The translations under genes and the position numbers were made by a program. Source: Rheinheimera sp. SA_1 (GTDB lineage: Bacteria; Pseudomonadota; Gammaproteobacteria; Enterobacterales; Alteromonadaceae). Taken from it: DNA of 64,000 nucleotides. Under the pieces are notes generated by a model that saw only the letters and a list, made by a program, of their open reading frames with translations, searched no databases and was not told the origin of the DNA. Location: positions 1,054,001 through 1,118,000 of the forward strand of contig NZ_LXWK01000011.1 in NCBI RefSeq assembly GCF_001669775.1, given 5' to 3'. How positions within the stretch are numbered: position 1 is the stretch's first letter; each line of letters begins with the position of its first letter. Shown in pieces: positions 8,231 to 17,965 of the stretch.

Positions 8231-10237
8231 GTGAAATGTCGTTGGTTAATCATTTTGGTGTGTCTGAGCGCCCCGTTGCGCGCAGATCCGTTGGCCACCG
8301 AAATTCAGCAGATCCAACTCGAACCGGCACGATTTGCCAGCGAGCTGAGTGAAGTCGCGGTCGAGCAACGGGATGCCATCCACTGGTTTAAGCTCACACA
8401 TGCGTATTTACGTCTGAAAAACAAAGATGCTGCGCTCAGTAGTGTCAATATGGCGTTGCAGTTGGGATTACCAGATGATGTTACGGTGCAGGCTTTGGAG
8501 CAAAAAGCACTGATTTATGGCATGTTATTTCGTGATAATCAACAAGCCTTGGCAGCGCTGCAACTTGCCGAAACCAAACTCGACCATCTGAGCTCGGCGA
8601 ATAAGCCACAATTACAAACCAGTATTTATGAAAGCTTTGCCCAGGCCTACAATCAAACCGGCAACATGACCGAAGCTATTCGGTATGCCGAACTCAGTAT
8701 CGCCATTGCCACTGAACATCAGTTACCGCTGCCGGAATTACAAGCGCGCCTGACCGCTGGCCGACTGGCATTGCAGCAAAACAATTTTGTGCTGACCCAA
8801 ATGCACTTCAGCCGTGCTCTGGCACTGGCGATTGAGCTGAAACGCACCAGCTCGCTGGCTTCTATTTATCTGCGTCTTGGCATGGCATATCGGAAATTGT
8901 CGCAGCATAGTCTGGCATTGGAACATTTTGCCAAAGCCGAACAGCTGTACGAAAAACCAACCGATAGCAGTCAGCGGATTAATGTCTGGGTTAATCAGGC
9001 CGAAACCTATCTGCAAGTGGCTGATCCGACTGCGGCAGAACCTATTCTGGCTAAAGCCCTGGCTCTGGCGAATGAGCTTAAAGATGTGCATTTAATAGCT
9101 CTGGTGTACTACGGGCAGGCGCAGTGGTCGATGCAACAACATCGGTTCCCGCAAGCCCGGCAACAGCTGCACGAAGCGTTGCAGCTGTTTAATCAGGTCG
9201 AACATTCCGGACTGCAGCTGGAAATCAGTCTGGCTATTGTGGAGGTTGCACTGCAACAGCAGGATCTCGAAGCGGCCATCGAGGCGATGCCTTCCGAAAA
9301 ATTACTGACCAATTCGCCGGATTTTTTGCAACAACGGTATTGGCAGATGGCGGCGCAGTTAAATGCCGCACGCTTACAATGGCAGCCAGCGTTCCAGGCC
9401 AGCGAAAAGGCCAACGTATTGCAGCGCACCTTACTGAAAAACCAACAAAAATACACCGTGGACTTACTGAACAATAGTTTGCAGCTGCAACAGCAGCAAC
9501 AACAACTGAGCGTTTTGCAACGACAACAACACTGGTATCTGCTGACCATGATTGTGTTATGTATCAGTTGGCTGGCCAGCCTGGTCTGGCTATTCAGACG
9601 GAGGTTACAGGACAGTGGCCGTGAAGATCTGACTGAGGCAACACATCTGCCCCAAGCGGCCAGCTGGACGGAATTTTGCCGTAAACTGCAGCGCGAATAC
9701 CACAAATCCCAGCCGCTGCAACTGCAATGTATTCAGTTGGCACAACCGCAGCAGTTTAAATTTCTGTTTGGCGAGCACATTCTGCGCCGAGCCATGCAGC
9801 AGCTGATCAGCGCTTTACCGGCAGAACATCTGGCCAGTTATGCCGTGCATACCGATGCGGTATGGCTGATTTGGCGTTGCCCACCGGAAGGTTTTACTCA
9901 GGTCGAACAACAACTGAATTACCTGCTGTTACAACAACGGGCACAACTACCTACCCAACCGACGCTTTATAGTTTTATCGCGCCGCTACAACCGTTGTTA
10001 GGTGACTACTGGCAACCGGCAGATTTAGCGGGCCTGCGCGAACTGGTGTGGCTCAGCTGGCAACTGGCGGATCAGCAACAAAAAGCGCAGCAGTTGTACC
10101 GGGTGCAGTTGTATTGTTCACAGCCCAACCCTTGCAGCTGGCAAACTGAAAATGTTCGCGGCGACATTAACAATGCACTGCGGTTGGGTCTGATTAGTTT
10201 AACCTGTAACGATTTGCCGCTGGCGAAGCCACATTAG
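8231..10237 (+). CDS. TPR membrane protein with a degenerate GGDEF-like domain
   Basis: 668 residues from the GTG at 8231, chosen because AGGAG lies 8 bases upstream and the product then starts directly with a signal peptide (ending PLRA-D). About ten TPR-like helical pairs fill residues 30-400. A Gln-rich coiled coil leads to a transmembrane helix at about 434-456. The cytoplasmic C-terminal part (about 485-610) aligns by eye to a GGDEF domain, with LFGEHILRRAMQQLISAL in the expected place, but HTDAV (540-544) replaces GGDEF, so it cannot be a cyclase. The architecture matches TPR-GGDEF sensors of Alteromonadales that have lost catalysis. Role unknown. Confidence 0.75.
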   Translation: MKCRWLIILVCLSAPLRADPLATEIQQIQLEPARFASELSEVAVEQRDAIHWFKLTHAYLRLKNKDAALSSVNMALQLGLPDDVTVQALEQKALIYGMLFRDNQQALAALQLAETKLDHLSSANKPQLQTSIYESFAQAYNQTGNMTEAIRYAELSIAIATEHQLPLPELQARLTAGRLALQQNNFVLTQMHFSRALALAIELKRTSSLASIYLRLGMAYRKLSQHSLALEHFAKAEQLYEKPTDSSQRINVWVNQAETYLQVADPTAAEPILAKALALANELKDVHLIALVYYGQAQWSMQQHRFPQARQQLHEALQLFNQVEHSGLQLEISLAIVEVALQQQDLEAAIEAMPSEKLLTNSPDFLQQRYWQMAAQLNAARLQWQPAFQASEKANVLQRTLLKNQQKYTVDLLNNSLQLQQQQQQLSVLQRQQHWYLLTMIVLCISWLASLVWLFRRRLQDSGREDLTEATHLPQAASWTEFCRKLQREYHKSQPLQLQCIQLAQPQQFKFLFGEHILRRAMQQLISALPAEHLASYAVHTDAVWLIWRCPPEGFTQVEQQLNYLLLQQRAQLPTQPTLYSFIAPLQPLLGDYWQPADLAGLRELVWLSWQLADQQQKAQQLYRVQLYCSQPNPCSWQTENVRGDINNALRLGLISLTCNDLPLAKPH

Positions 10238-10240
10238 CAG

Positions 10241-11083
10241 TCACTTCACGCCATAACGACGCAGCTCTGCTGGCAATTGATAGTGATATTTACGTCGGCC
10301 GCCCACCAGCGCAAAACTCAGCTCGACCGCCTGCAAACCCAAGCCTGCCGGATCCTGATTGTGCGTGCCGTAACGTGGATCGCCCATCACCGGATGGCCA
10401 ATGTCAGCAAAATGACGGCGGATCTGATGTTTTCGGCCACTAATCAGCGTGATATCCAGCAAAGTAGTCGCGGGTTCCTGCCAGCCCGGGACCGGGCTGA
10501 ACCTGGTTTCACAGGCTTTACCGTCGAGTACCGCATTAATTTGTCCGGCAGCCATTAAAGTGGCATCGAGTTTCCCCAGCACCAGTACCTGATATTTTTT
10601 ACTGATTTGATGCTGCTGGATTAACTGACTGAGTTCAGCAGCGGTTTTTTGCTGGTGGGCCACTAACATTAAACCACTGGCCTCCCGATCCAGTCGATGC
10701 AGTAAAAACACCGGTCTTTTGCTGTTGTTATATAGTTCGGCAAAACGCAACAAACTCAGATGGTCGCCCCATTCGTTGCCTTGCGACAACATGCCGGCAG
10801 GCTTGAACCAGACACTGAAATTGCCCTCATCCGCCACTAGCACCGGTGCGTCACAGCTACGCTGCAGTAAATCACTGTCATAGTTTAAATGCAGTTGCTC
10901 ACCAGCGGCGACCGGGCTTTGCGCCCGGCGTAATCTTTTGTGCTGTTTGCCACGTTGCCAGCTTACGGCGCCTTTGTTCATTGCATCTTTCAGCCGCGCT
11001 TTTGATAGTTCCGGCACCGCAGCGCACAGCACATCAATGGCAAGAGCTTGCTCGCTGACAACGATAGTTTTTGAGATCCGCAT
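10241..11083 (-). CDS. RluA-family RNA pseudouridine synthase with an S4-like N-terminus
   Basis: 280 residues. An S4-like RNA-binding segment (LSKARLKDAMNKGAVSW) occupies about residues 27-70. The catalytic domain has the signature HRLDREASGLMLV with the nucleophilic Asp, and the later GRKHQIRRHFADIGHPVMGD. It isomerises uridine in rRNA or tRNA; the target site cannot be told from sequence. It converges on the TPR gene with only 3 bases between them. The window carries a second member (rluA at 21142), which is clearly a different subfamily. Confidence 0.88.
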   Translation of the reverse strand: MRISKTIVVSEQALAIDVLCAAVPELSKARLKDAMNKGAVSWQRGKQHKRLRRAQSPVAAGEQLHLNYDSDLLQRSCDAPVLVADEGNFSVWFKPAGMLSQGNEWGDHLSLLRFAELYNNSKRPVFLLHRLDREASGLMLVAHQQKTAAELSQLIQQHQISKKYQVLVLGKLDATLMAAGQINAVLDGKACETRFSPVPGWQEPATTLLDITLISGRKHQIRRHFADIGHPVMGDPRYGTHNQDPAGLGLQAVELSFALVGGRRKYHYQLPAELRRYGVK

Positions 11084-11190
11084 AACTCATCCAGTGACCG
11101 GTTTTTCCGGCATTTGTAAGAAGAAAAAAATTCAGGAGCTATTCAGCCGCAACAGGCGAGGATGATATCAAAGCTACAGGAGCACTGACC

Positions 11191-11883
11191 ATGAAAACCC
11201 ATGTACTACCGTTGATTTTCGCATTATTGACTACTACTTCAGTGCTCGCAGCTGAACCTTTAGCTGCTTTACAACCCACCAAAGAATCTCATTTACCCGC
11301 CAGCACCGTGGCCAGCAGCGCTCAAGCCTTACCAAATATTGCGGTGAACCGCTCCTTGGCAGTTACGCAGGCCTTTCAGAGCAGTGCCTGGTTCCATACC
11401 ATCGATTTAACCATGCGCTATGACAGCAACAACAACGGCTTTTATTCACAGCTTTATGTTCGTTTTGACGCGCACACCGACTACAACTCGCAACCGGTTT
11501 ACGCGGTGTACAGCCTGATCGACAGTGCTGGTGTGGAACGGGTCATTCATACCAGTTCGGTGTTTACTTTGTACGGTCAAAGCAGCCAGGACTGGTTTGC
11601 CATTGAAACCGATTTAAGCCAGCTACGGACCGGCTATTATAAATTGCTGATTGAACTGGTTGATGCCAGCACCGGTTACTTGCTGGCTGAAGTGTCCGGT
11701 TACGATAACGACACCTTAAATCGTCTGCCGCTGGAAGATCAAAGCCGCGACGATTATGTTGAAGTGATAGTGCGGGAAGAATCCGGCGGCAGTCTTGGAG
11801 TTTTCAGCTTTTTAGCATTAAGCTGTGTTTATCTGAATCGACGGAAATCACTTGGTGCTGAAAATTCTGTTTGTACTGAATAG
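11191..11883 (+). CDS. Choice-of-anchor-type exported protein with GlyGly-CTERM sorting signal
   Basis: 230 residues. A signal peptide (1-20, ending VLA-A) and a beta-rich middle (residues about 60-195) precede ESGGSLGVFSFLALSCVYLN plus a basic tail. That Gly-Gly, hydrophobic helix and basic cluster form a GlyGly-CTERM signal, so rhombosortase probably cleaves it and it ends up on the surface via type II secretion. It resembles the 'choice-of-anchor H' group. The 3' end overlaps the transglutaminase-like gene by 29 bases, which suggests one transcript and linked function. Confidence 0.75.
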   Translation: MKTHVLPLIFALLTTTSVLAAEPLAALQPTKESHLPASTVASSAQALPNIAVNRSLAVTQAFQSSAWFHTIDLTMRYDSNNNGFYSQLYVRFDAHTDYNSQPVYAVYSLIDSAGVERVIHTSSVFTLYGQSSQDWFAIETDLSQLRTGYYKLLIELVDASTGYLLAEVSGYDNDTLNRLPLEDQSRDDYVEVIVREESGGSLGVFSFLALSCVYLNRRKSLGAENSVCTE

Positions 11884-12778
11884 TTTACTTTGGTCACCAC
11901 TGCTGGCAGCTGCCATTGATGTGCAAAAAACAATTGCGGAAAAAACCACTGAATTTCGCTATCAATGGCCGCCGGAACCAGAGTTAAGTTTTCAGCTCGA
12001 CAACGCCGATATCAAAGCGCAATCCGGCAGCAACCGGCGTTATTCCACTGAACTTGCCGATCAACATATCCGCCATCAAGTGCTACTGGCGGCGGTGAAA
12101 TTGCAAAAGCGCGGAGTTCGGGTGCAGATGTCGCCGAAAAATCTGCCATTTCGGGTAACTGTGCGCGGCGATGACGCGGGTCAAGTGGAGAAAGTGCAGC
12201 AGCAACTGCAACAAGCTCAGCAGCAAGCCTACGATAATTACCTGAAACGCGATTTTTATTATCTGATGAAAAGCCCGACCGGCGAGCAATTTGTGATCCC
12301 GGACCATGTGCGGGTGATGCAACAAAGCCGCCCGGCGCTGCAGTCAATCTCAAATGCCTTTGTCGATTTATATGGCAAAAATAATATCCGGCAAATTTCC
12401 GGAAAAATCAGTGAATGGGTGCAACAAATCCCCTATCAGGATTTATCCGACCGTCAAGGCTCAGCGGGTAGCGGCTATTCACCACCGCTAAAACTGTTAG
12501 TGGAACATGGCGGCGATTGCGACAGTAAAGCGGTATTGTATGCGGCGATACTGCAGAACATTTTCCCGAAAAACAGTATCGGTATTTTGTATTTTCCGGA
12601 TCATGCCGTCGTGGCGGCGCAAATTCCGCCGTTGGAACATGAACTGACTGTCACCTTACAGGGGATCACCTATCTGGTGGTGGATCCAACAGGTCCGGCT
12701 CCAACGAAGTTAGGGACCTTGGCGCAAAAATATCAAACCTATCTGACCAACCGCCAGTTTACTCACCGTTTGTTCTGA
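11855..12778 (+). CDS. Exported transglutaminase-like cysteine protein
   Basis: 307 residues from the GTG at 11855; a TTG at 11852 is the alternative. The gene starts inside the preceding gene. A signal peptide ends AAA. The C-terminal half has a transglutaminase-like core: Cys in HGGDCDSKAVLYAAIL, His in FPDHAVVAA and Asp in VVDPTGP, a plausible catalytic triad. The middle is Gln-rich and helical. Such proteins are peptidases, amidases or crosslinkers of the periplasm. Coupling to a surface-sorted protein suggests they act together, but the substrate is unknown. It converges with the sensor gene and overlaps its 3' end by 16 bases. Confidence 0.72.
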   Translation: MLKILFVLNSLLWSPLLAAAIDVQKTIAEKTTEFRYQWPPEPELSFQLDNADIKAQSGSNRRYSTELADQHIRHQVLLAAVKLQKRGVRVQMSPKNLPFRVTVRGDDAGQVEKVQQQLQQAQQQAYDNYLKRDFYYLMKSPTGEQFVIPDHVRVMQQSRPALQSISNAFVDLYGKNNIRQISGKISEWVQQIPYQDLSDRQGSAGSGYSPPLKLLVEHGGDCDSKAVLYAAILQNIFPKNSIGILYFPDHAVVAAQIPPLEHELTVTLQGITYLVVDPTGPAPTKLGTLAQKYQTYLTNRQFTHRLF

Positions 12779-13842
12779 GTCTCATCCGTGCCGGTGCGGA
12801 TTTGCTCAACTTGTTGAAACACCTGCCCCCAATCTGCCGGAATATTCCGTACGCCCTGAATATCACCACGACGCAACCGCTCGATATGCACCAACAACCG
12901 ATGAAACGGTGACAACACTTTGGTCTTGAACCGACGCCGCAGATAAATCGCTAACAGCATTAATGTCGCCAGATATAGCAGCACATGCCCCATAAAACTC
13001 ATCAACTCACTGCTCACTGAAGCGATATGCACCGGCTCCAGATGTAACGTTAGATTGAGCTGCTCCAGGGATTTTAAATTGTCGCTGTGGTGGATTAAAT
13101 CTTGTGGTTGTACCGGCACTACCTGCATTTTTTCAACAGTTAACAACGCCTGTCCAACATCATTCATCAGCTGCACACGCGCGCCTTGCTGCGCCTTCGC
13201 GACTAATTTCAACATGAAGGCTAAATCAAGTTCCAGCAGCAATTCACCGACATGCTGCTCTTTTTTCTGCAGTGGGATTGCCAGTAAAAATATCGCTTCA
13301 GCGGCATCAACTTTATGCAGCCGGATATCCGGTAACCCCAACTTGTGCTGCTGTTGTTTTTGTTCCCAGTACAACTCTGACTGTAATTCCTGTGCCGCCG
13401 TGCGACCGTCATTCGTCGAGTACCAGACGCCGCTGTTCGATACATAACTGAACTGGCGGATCACGACCGTGCTACGCTGACTATGCTGCAGTTTTGGCAT
13501 CAATTGTTGCAACATAGCGACTTCAGCATCACTGAGCGTCGCATCAGGCTGTTCAGCAACAACTGACCACAACATCCCGGTCAGCGGCTTGCTGGCGTCA
13601 CTTGGTTGCTCGGCCAACAAACTCAGTTCGGCATCGGCTTTGAGGACGGTCATTAAATGCAGCAATGGACTGAACTGATGTTCCAAGTCTTCCACAGCTG
13701 AATTTAGTAAGTTCTGTTGTTGTGCAATTCTTTGATTTAAAGCAATAAAATAATCGAACACTGCAGCGGAAAAAGCCAGACATAACACTACGATAAAAGT
13801 GCGCAGCTGTGATCTTTTATATTCGGTATGGAGTGGATTCAT
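12763..13842 (-). CDS. Membrane sensor protein with periplasmic domain and HAMP-like tail
   Basis: 359 residues from the ATG at 13842, which overlaps the stop of the upstream gene (ATGA). A transmembrane helix at about residues 13-33, a periplasmic region of about 240 residues (WYSTNDGR and LLAIPLQKKEQHVGELLLELDL recall Cache-type sensors), a second helix near 285-305 and a HAMP-like segment (RRFKTKVLSPFHRLLVHIERLRRGD) are visible. No output domain follows: the protein ends about 50 residues after the second helix. It probably signals through its coupled neighbour, the degenerate kinase at 13839-16505. No specific family name is recognised. Confidence 0.65.
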   Translation of the reverse strand: MNPLHTEYKRSQLRTFIVVLCLAFSAAVFDYFIALNQRIAQQQNLLNSAVEDLEHQFSPLLHLMTVLKADAELSLLAEQPSDASKPLTGMLWSVVAEQPDATLSDAEVAMLQQLMPKLQHSQRSTVVIRQFSYVSNSGVWYSTNDGRTAAQELQSELYWEQKQQQHKLGLPDIRLHKVDAAEAIFLLAIPLQKKEQHVGELLLELDLAFMLKLVAKAQQGARVQLMNDVGQALLTVEKMQVVPVQPQDLIHHSDNLKSLEQLNLTLHLEPVHIASVSSELMSFMGHVLLYLATLMLLAIYLRRRFKTKVLSPFHRLLVHIERLRRGDIQGVRNIPADWGQVFQQVEQIRTGTDETQNKR

Positions 13843-16505
13843 CGCGTAGTGCTGCCTTGATGTTGTAAAGTGATCTGATATAAATGCCGGCTTAATGCCG
13901 CGCCGCCATCCGCCATCGGCCACAATGGATGAGATTCTTGCAGTTGCGACTGCGATGGTGCCTGCTCATTCCCAAGACACCATACAACAAACCGCGGCAG
14001 AGCCTGATTGGACGCGAGTTGTTCATGCAACGTCCATGGCAGACAGTAATAATCCTGCTGCAAGTCCCCGGGCAATTCTGGCCATCGCGTCACGCCCTGC
14101 ACCTGATAATGCAAGTTGTGCAGCTGTTGTTCAATCCACCAATACTGTAGCGGATCCGGCTGACAGAGCCAGATCTTTGCTTTTTGTCCGGTGACAATTC
14201 CAGCGGAGGTACTGTGAAACGCCCTGGTTAAAACCAGTGGCGTCAGCGGTTTTGCCAGCAAAAATAACTGTTCCGATTGCGCCAGACTCAACCATTGTTG
14301 CGGCTGACGAACCACAAGCAGGACTTGCACGTCGGGAAAGTATCGCCGCACCACTGCCGCTATTTTACCGGCCAAAGCGGCATCCGACTGCACAAAATCT
14401 TCATCAATCAGCATTTTGCTGAGTTCTTGCGGCGAACTCTCACACCATTGCAGCAATTGACTGGCGTCGTCCATTGGCAGTAAGTCCAAACCAGACTGTC
14501 TGAACAATCGCCGGTACAATTGCTGCGCCTCACCGGGCGGGCACAATAACATCGCGCTGCCTGGCTGCGGCTCGGCGGCAGCAACAACGGGCTGCAACGG
14601 AACTTCACAAGGCACCGTTAGCACCATTTTGTTACCAGCCGCCAAATCAGCCCGCGCCGATAAATGCGCATGAAGTTCAGCTAATTGTTGCTGAATGTGC
14701 CGGTACGCCAGCGCCGTGGCGCTTTGATCATCGGCAACGGGGTTCAACACGCTCAACCATTGCCCATCGGTGAGACTATGCGCCTGATCAACAATTTCTA
14801 TCCGCAGCTGATTCGTTTCCGCCAGCAGCAGCCGGACCAATAAGGTGCCGTTGCCAACGCGCAATTCAGTCTGCGCCAACAGACTTTGCACCAAAGGTAA
14901 TAATCGTTGTTGCTGGACCAACAAGGCTTCGGGGAAATCGGTACTGGCTTCCAATAAATAATTTAGTTTGGTATCCACCTGATGGCGCTGCGCCAGCATA
15001 GCCGTCAGATCCAACATGATATCGCTGCACCAAATTTGTCCGATAGCGGCTGGTGTGACTTGTTGCAACCAGCTTCGGCTGATGTCGGCCAGTTTTGGAT
15101 CAACAACCGGCTGTTGCAGCCATGCTTGTAATAAGGCCGCAGCTGCTGGAAAAGCCGCAGGCTGTTGCGCACTACCCGCTGTTTCGGCAATCGGTGATTC
15201 GGCAGTAGCTGATTCGGTCTGACGAGACCCGGTGAGCAGCAAGTCGGCAGATTGCGGCTCTTTGTTGTCGACTGTCGTGGGCTTGGCCACGAACTGCTCA
15301 GTTGAAGCTATATCGTCAGTGACTGTTTGCTTATCCTGATCCGCAAGCAATGCCAGCTCAAGGGTGCCCAGCACCGGGGAATCAAAACCATGTTCATTCG
15401 GGTCGGCCCATTCTGCCGTGGCAAATTGTCCCTCGGTCATTTGCGCTGCCGTAAATTCTGCCGCAGCCACTTCGGCGGCGTTCGCGGCCACAGTTGCGCT
15501 CCGTAACCGGCGGTGGATCAGATAAAACGCTAATCCTAATAACAAACTTAAGCCGGTTAAGGCAGCCAGTAAGCGCATTTTGATGCTCGCCAGTTCTTCC
15601 AGCATCGGCGCAGCGTCCCGTTCAACCACCAGATAAAGTTGCCATTCCGGCAGCTGCCGGTAACTGGCCAGCGTTTGCCGTCCCAGGTAATTCAGGTAAT
15701 GACTGGCAATAAAACCGCTGCTGCTGCGCGCAACTTCGTTCATCAGACTGGTCAACGGCCAGGCTCCGGCATCCTGATAACGTTGTTTACTGCGCAGCAA
15801 ATTTTCCGGCGGCCTTTTGGCATAAATTTTAAGGGCTTGTTGCGGATCTTGATTATCCAGTCCCAATCTTGGTAATAACGATTTCTGAAACCGACTACTG
15901 GATAACAACTCGGCATCTTTGGACAGTAGCAACAGCTCTGTCACTTGCAGTGGCGTCGCCATTAATCGTTGTAATTGTTGTTGCAGCTGACTGGCATCAA
16001 ACCACAGCACCAGTCGTTGTTGCTGCTGGTCGACCTGCAACGGTAGGATCCATTGATCTTTGAGCACTAACGGCGGTAAAAAAGTTGCTGCAGTGGCAGA
16101 TTGAAAATTGGTTTGGCTAAAGTAGGTACTGGCATCAGCTGAGCTGAGCCGCAGCACCCGGCCCTGACTATCTAACACGGCATACGCCAGCAATGGATCA
16201 GGCCATAACACCCGGCGGATTTGTTCATCTAGTTGCTGTAATGGGTCAACCAGCGCCGATTCAACACCGGCAGCCGGCAGTTGTTGCACTTCCAGCAATT
16301 CGGTTTCCAGATAAGCCAAATGCAACTGATAACCCTGTTGCCAGTTTTGCAGCAAAGTCTGAGCTTTATCAAGCTGTTGGGTGAGTTCATTTTTTTGCTG
16401 AAGGAGCTGCCACGATCCACTTTGCAGCAATAACCAATAACCACAGCTCCAAATAAAGCTGATGGACAAGACAAAGACCAGACCAGACCACGAAAACACT
16501 TTCAC
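13839..16505 (-). CDS. Degenerate hybrid histidine-kinase-like membrane protein
   Basis: 888 residues from a GTG at 16505 (GAGGAAGTGGAAG upstream). A transmembrane helix (about 7-27), a periplasmic sensor region (to about 305) and a second helix (about 311-330) precede a long Ala/Glu/Thr-rich linker. Residues about 510-640 look like a HATPase domain but lack the N-box Asn and the GxGxG loop; only the Asp of VDQAHSLT remains. No phospho-acceptor His is visible. A receiver-like region follows (LIDEDF, later LLAKPLTP) and then a second weaker one. Catalysis is unlikely; it may be a signalling scaffold. It is coupled by an ATGA overlap to the sensor gene. Confidence 0.65.
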   Translation of the reverse strand: MKVFSWSGLVFVLSISFIWSCGYWLLLQSGSWQLLQQKNELTQQLDKAQTLLQNWQQGYQLHLAYLETELLEVQQLPAAGVESALVDPLQQLDEQIRRVLWPDPLLAYAVLDSQGRVLRLSSADASTYFSQTNFQSATAATFLPPLVLKDQWILPLQVDQQQQRLVLWFDASQLQQQLQRLMATPLQVTELLLLSKDAELLSSSRFQKSLLPRLGLDNQDPQQALKIYAKRPPENLLRSKQRYQDAGAWPLTSLMNEVARSSSGFIASHYLNYLGRQTLASYRQLPEWQLYLVVERDAAPMLEELASIKMRLLAALTGLSLLLGLAFYLIHRRLRSATVAANAAEVAAAEFTAAQMTEGQFATAEWADPNEHGFDSPVLGTLELALLADQDKQTVTDDIASTEQFVAKPTTVDNKEPQSADLLLTGSRQTESATAESPIAETAGSAQQPAAFPAAAALLQAWLQQPVVDPKLADISRSWLQQVTPAAIGQIWCSDIMLDLTAMLAQRHQVDTKLNYLLEASTDFPEALLVQQQRLLPLVQSLLAQTELRVGNGTLLVRLLLAETNQLRIEIVDQAHSLTDGQWLSVLNPVADDQSATALAYRHIQQQLAELHAHLSARADLAAGNKMVLTVPCEVPLQPVVAAAEPQPGSAMLLCPPGEAQQLYRRLFRQSGLDLLPMDDASQLLQWCESSPQELSKMLIDEDFVQSDAALAGKIAAVVRRYFPDVQVLLVVRQPQQWLSLAQSEQLFLLAKPLTPLVLTRAFHSTSAGIVTGQKAKIWLCQPDPLQYWWIEQQLHNLHYQVQGVTRWPELPGDLQQDYYCLPWTLHEQLASNQALPRFVVWCLGNEQAPSQSQLQESHPLWPMADGGAALSRHLYQITLQHQGSTTR

Positions 16506-16573
16506 CAGGCTTCCACTTCCTCGATGCGACAGGGCTGAATAGCGTAACCTATCAGCCCATCAAGTCAACTTGT

Positions 16574-17965
16574 TTACAAATTGGCCTCGGCAAAAGACGC
16601 CAGCCGGCTGCGCACCACCCCATTGAGGTTAATGGTGGTACTGCCTTCGAAGTTTTTGAACCGTTCGACGATATAGGTTAATCCTGAAGTTACCGCAGTT
16701 AGATAGTTACTGTCGATTTGTGACAAGTTGCCCGAACAAATCAACTTGGTGCCTTCACCGCAGCGGGTAATGATGGTTTTGAGCTGTGCTGCAGTTAAGT
16801 TCTGACATTCATCCAAGAGTACTATGGCATTCTGAATGCTGCGACCGCGCATGAAATTCACCGACTTAAACTGAATATTCGCTTTGTCCATAATGTAGTT
16901 CACGCTGGCATGTGGATGCTCATCGGTTTTATGCAGCACTTCCAGTGAGTCGGTAATGGCCGCCAGCCAGGGCGCCATTTTTTCTTCTTCAGTGCCGGGT
17001 AAAAAGCCAATCGACTCGGCAATTTCCGGCGTGTTACGGGTGACAATGACTTTATCGTACAAGCCACGTTCGATCACCATTTCCAGCGCTGCCGCCAGTG
17101 CCAGCAGGGTTTTACCACAACCGGCCGGACCGGTCAGGATCACCAAATCCATATCCGGGTCCAGTAATGCATTAAGCGCCATCGCCTGATAGATATTTTT
17201 CGGTAGCACACCCCAGGCCTTTTTATGCATCAGCCGCTCAAAACCTAAATCCAGCACTTTGATTTCATGATCGTTGATAGTGACCACCCGGCCAGCAAAG
17301 GTTTCGTATTCGTCGACCAGATATTCATTAATATAAGCATTGGGTAACACGGTGCGAGGTAGATAGTGATAGGTTTCACGCCCTTCATTGGCGCTGCGGC
17401 AATCTTTAATCTGGCTCCAGAAATCACCGGGAAATTTAAAATACCCCTTGTATAAAAAGCGTACATCGTCGATTAGTTGGTCGGTGCGGTAATCTTCAAC
17501 CAGTTTCAGCCCGGCACCTTTGGCCTTCAGCCGCATATTGATATCTTTGGTGACCAGTATCACTTTGACCGGCGCTTTTTCCCGTTGTAAAAACAACGCG
17601 GTATTGATGATCAGGTGGTCGTTCTCACCACCAGGTAAACCTGGAATTTGATCGGATAAATGATGGTCGTTGACGATAAATAAATGGCCGCTTTCTTTTA
17701 AATCGGTTGGCGCCGGCAATGCCACACCTGCCAGCATCTGATCCGGGGTGGCATCTTTAAGAACATCCTCCAGTGCGCGAATGGCCACGCGGGCTTCGCG
17801 ACTAACATCTTTGTGTTTATCTTTAATATGGTCTAATTCTTCTAGCACGGTCATCGGGATGACCACGTCATGTTCCTGGAAGTTTAAGAAGGCGAAAGGT
17901 TCGTGCAGCAGAATGTTGGTATCAAGAACGTAGATTTTTTTCTCTTTGCTTTTTCTTCGCGCCAT
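16574..17965 (-). CDS. PhoH-family ATPase with N-terminal PIN domain
   Basis: 463 residues from the ATG at 17965 (AGGAG 7 bases upstream). Longer starts reach into the divergent rapA promoter region and are rejected. The PIN domain (about 10-150) has YVLDTNILLHEP and conserved acidic residues of an RNase. The PhoH ATPase domain (about 250-460) has Walker A GPAGCGKT and Walker B IVLLDECQN. PIN-PhoH (PhoH2-like) proteins are RNA helicase/RNase enzymes linked to toxin-antitoxin-like or stress functions. It diverges from rapA; the two start codons are about 200 bases apart. Confidence 0.92.
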   Translation of the reverse strand: MARRKSKEKKIYVLDTNILLHEPFAFLNFQEHDVVIPMTVLEELDHIKDKHKDVSREARVAIRALEDVLKDATPDQMLAGVALPAPTDLKESGHLFIVNDHHLSDQIPGLPGGENDHLIINTALFLQREKAPVKVILVTKDINMRLKAKGAGLKLVEDYRTDQLIDDVRFLYKGYFKFPGDFWSQIKDCRSANEGRETYHYLPRTVLPNAYINEYLVDEYETFAGRVVTINDHEIKVLDLGFERLMHKKAWGVLPKNIYQAMALNALLDPDMDLVILTGPAGCGKTLLALAAALEMVIERGLYDKVIVTRNTPEIAESIGFLPGTEEEKMAPWLAAITDSLEVLHKTDEHPHASVNYIMDKANIQFKSVNFMRGRSIQNAIVLLDECQNLTAAQLKTIITRCGEGTKLICSGNLSQIDSNYLTAVTSGLTYIVERFKNFEGSTTINLNGVVRSRLASFAEANL

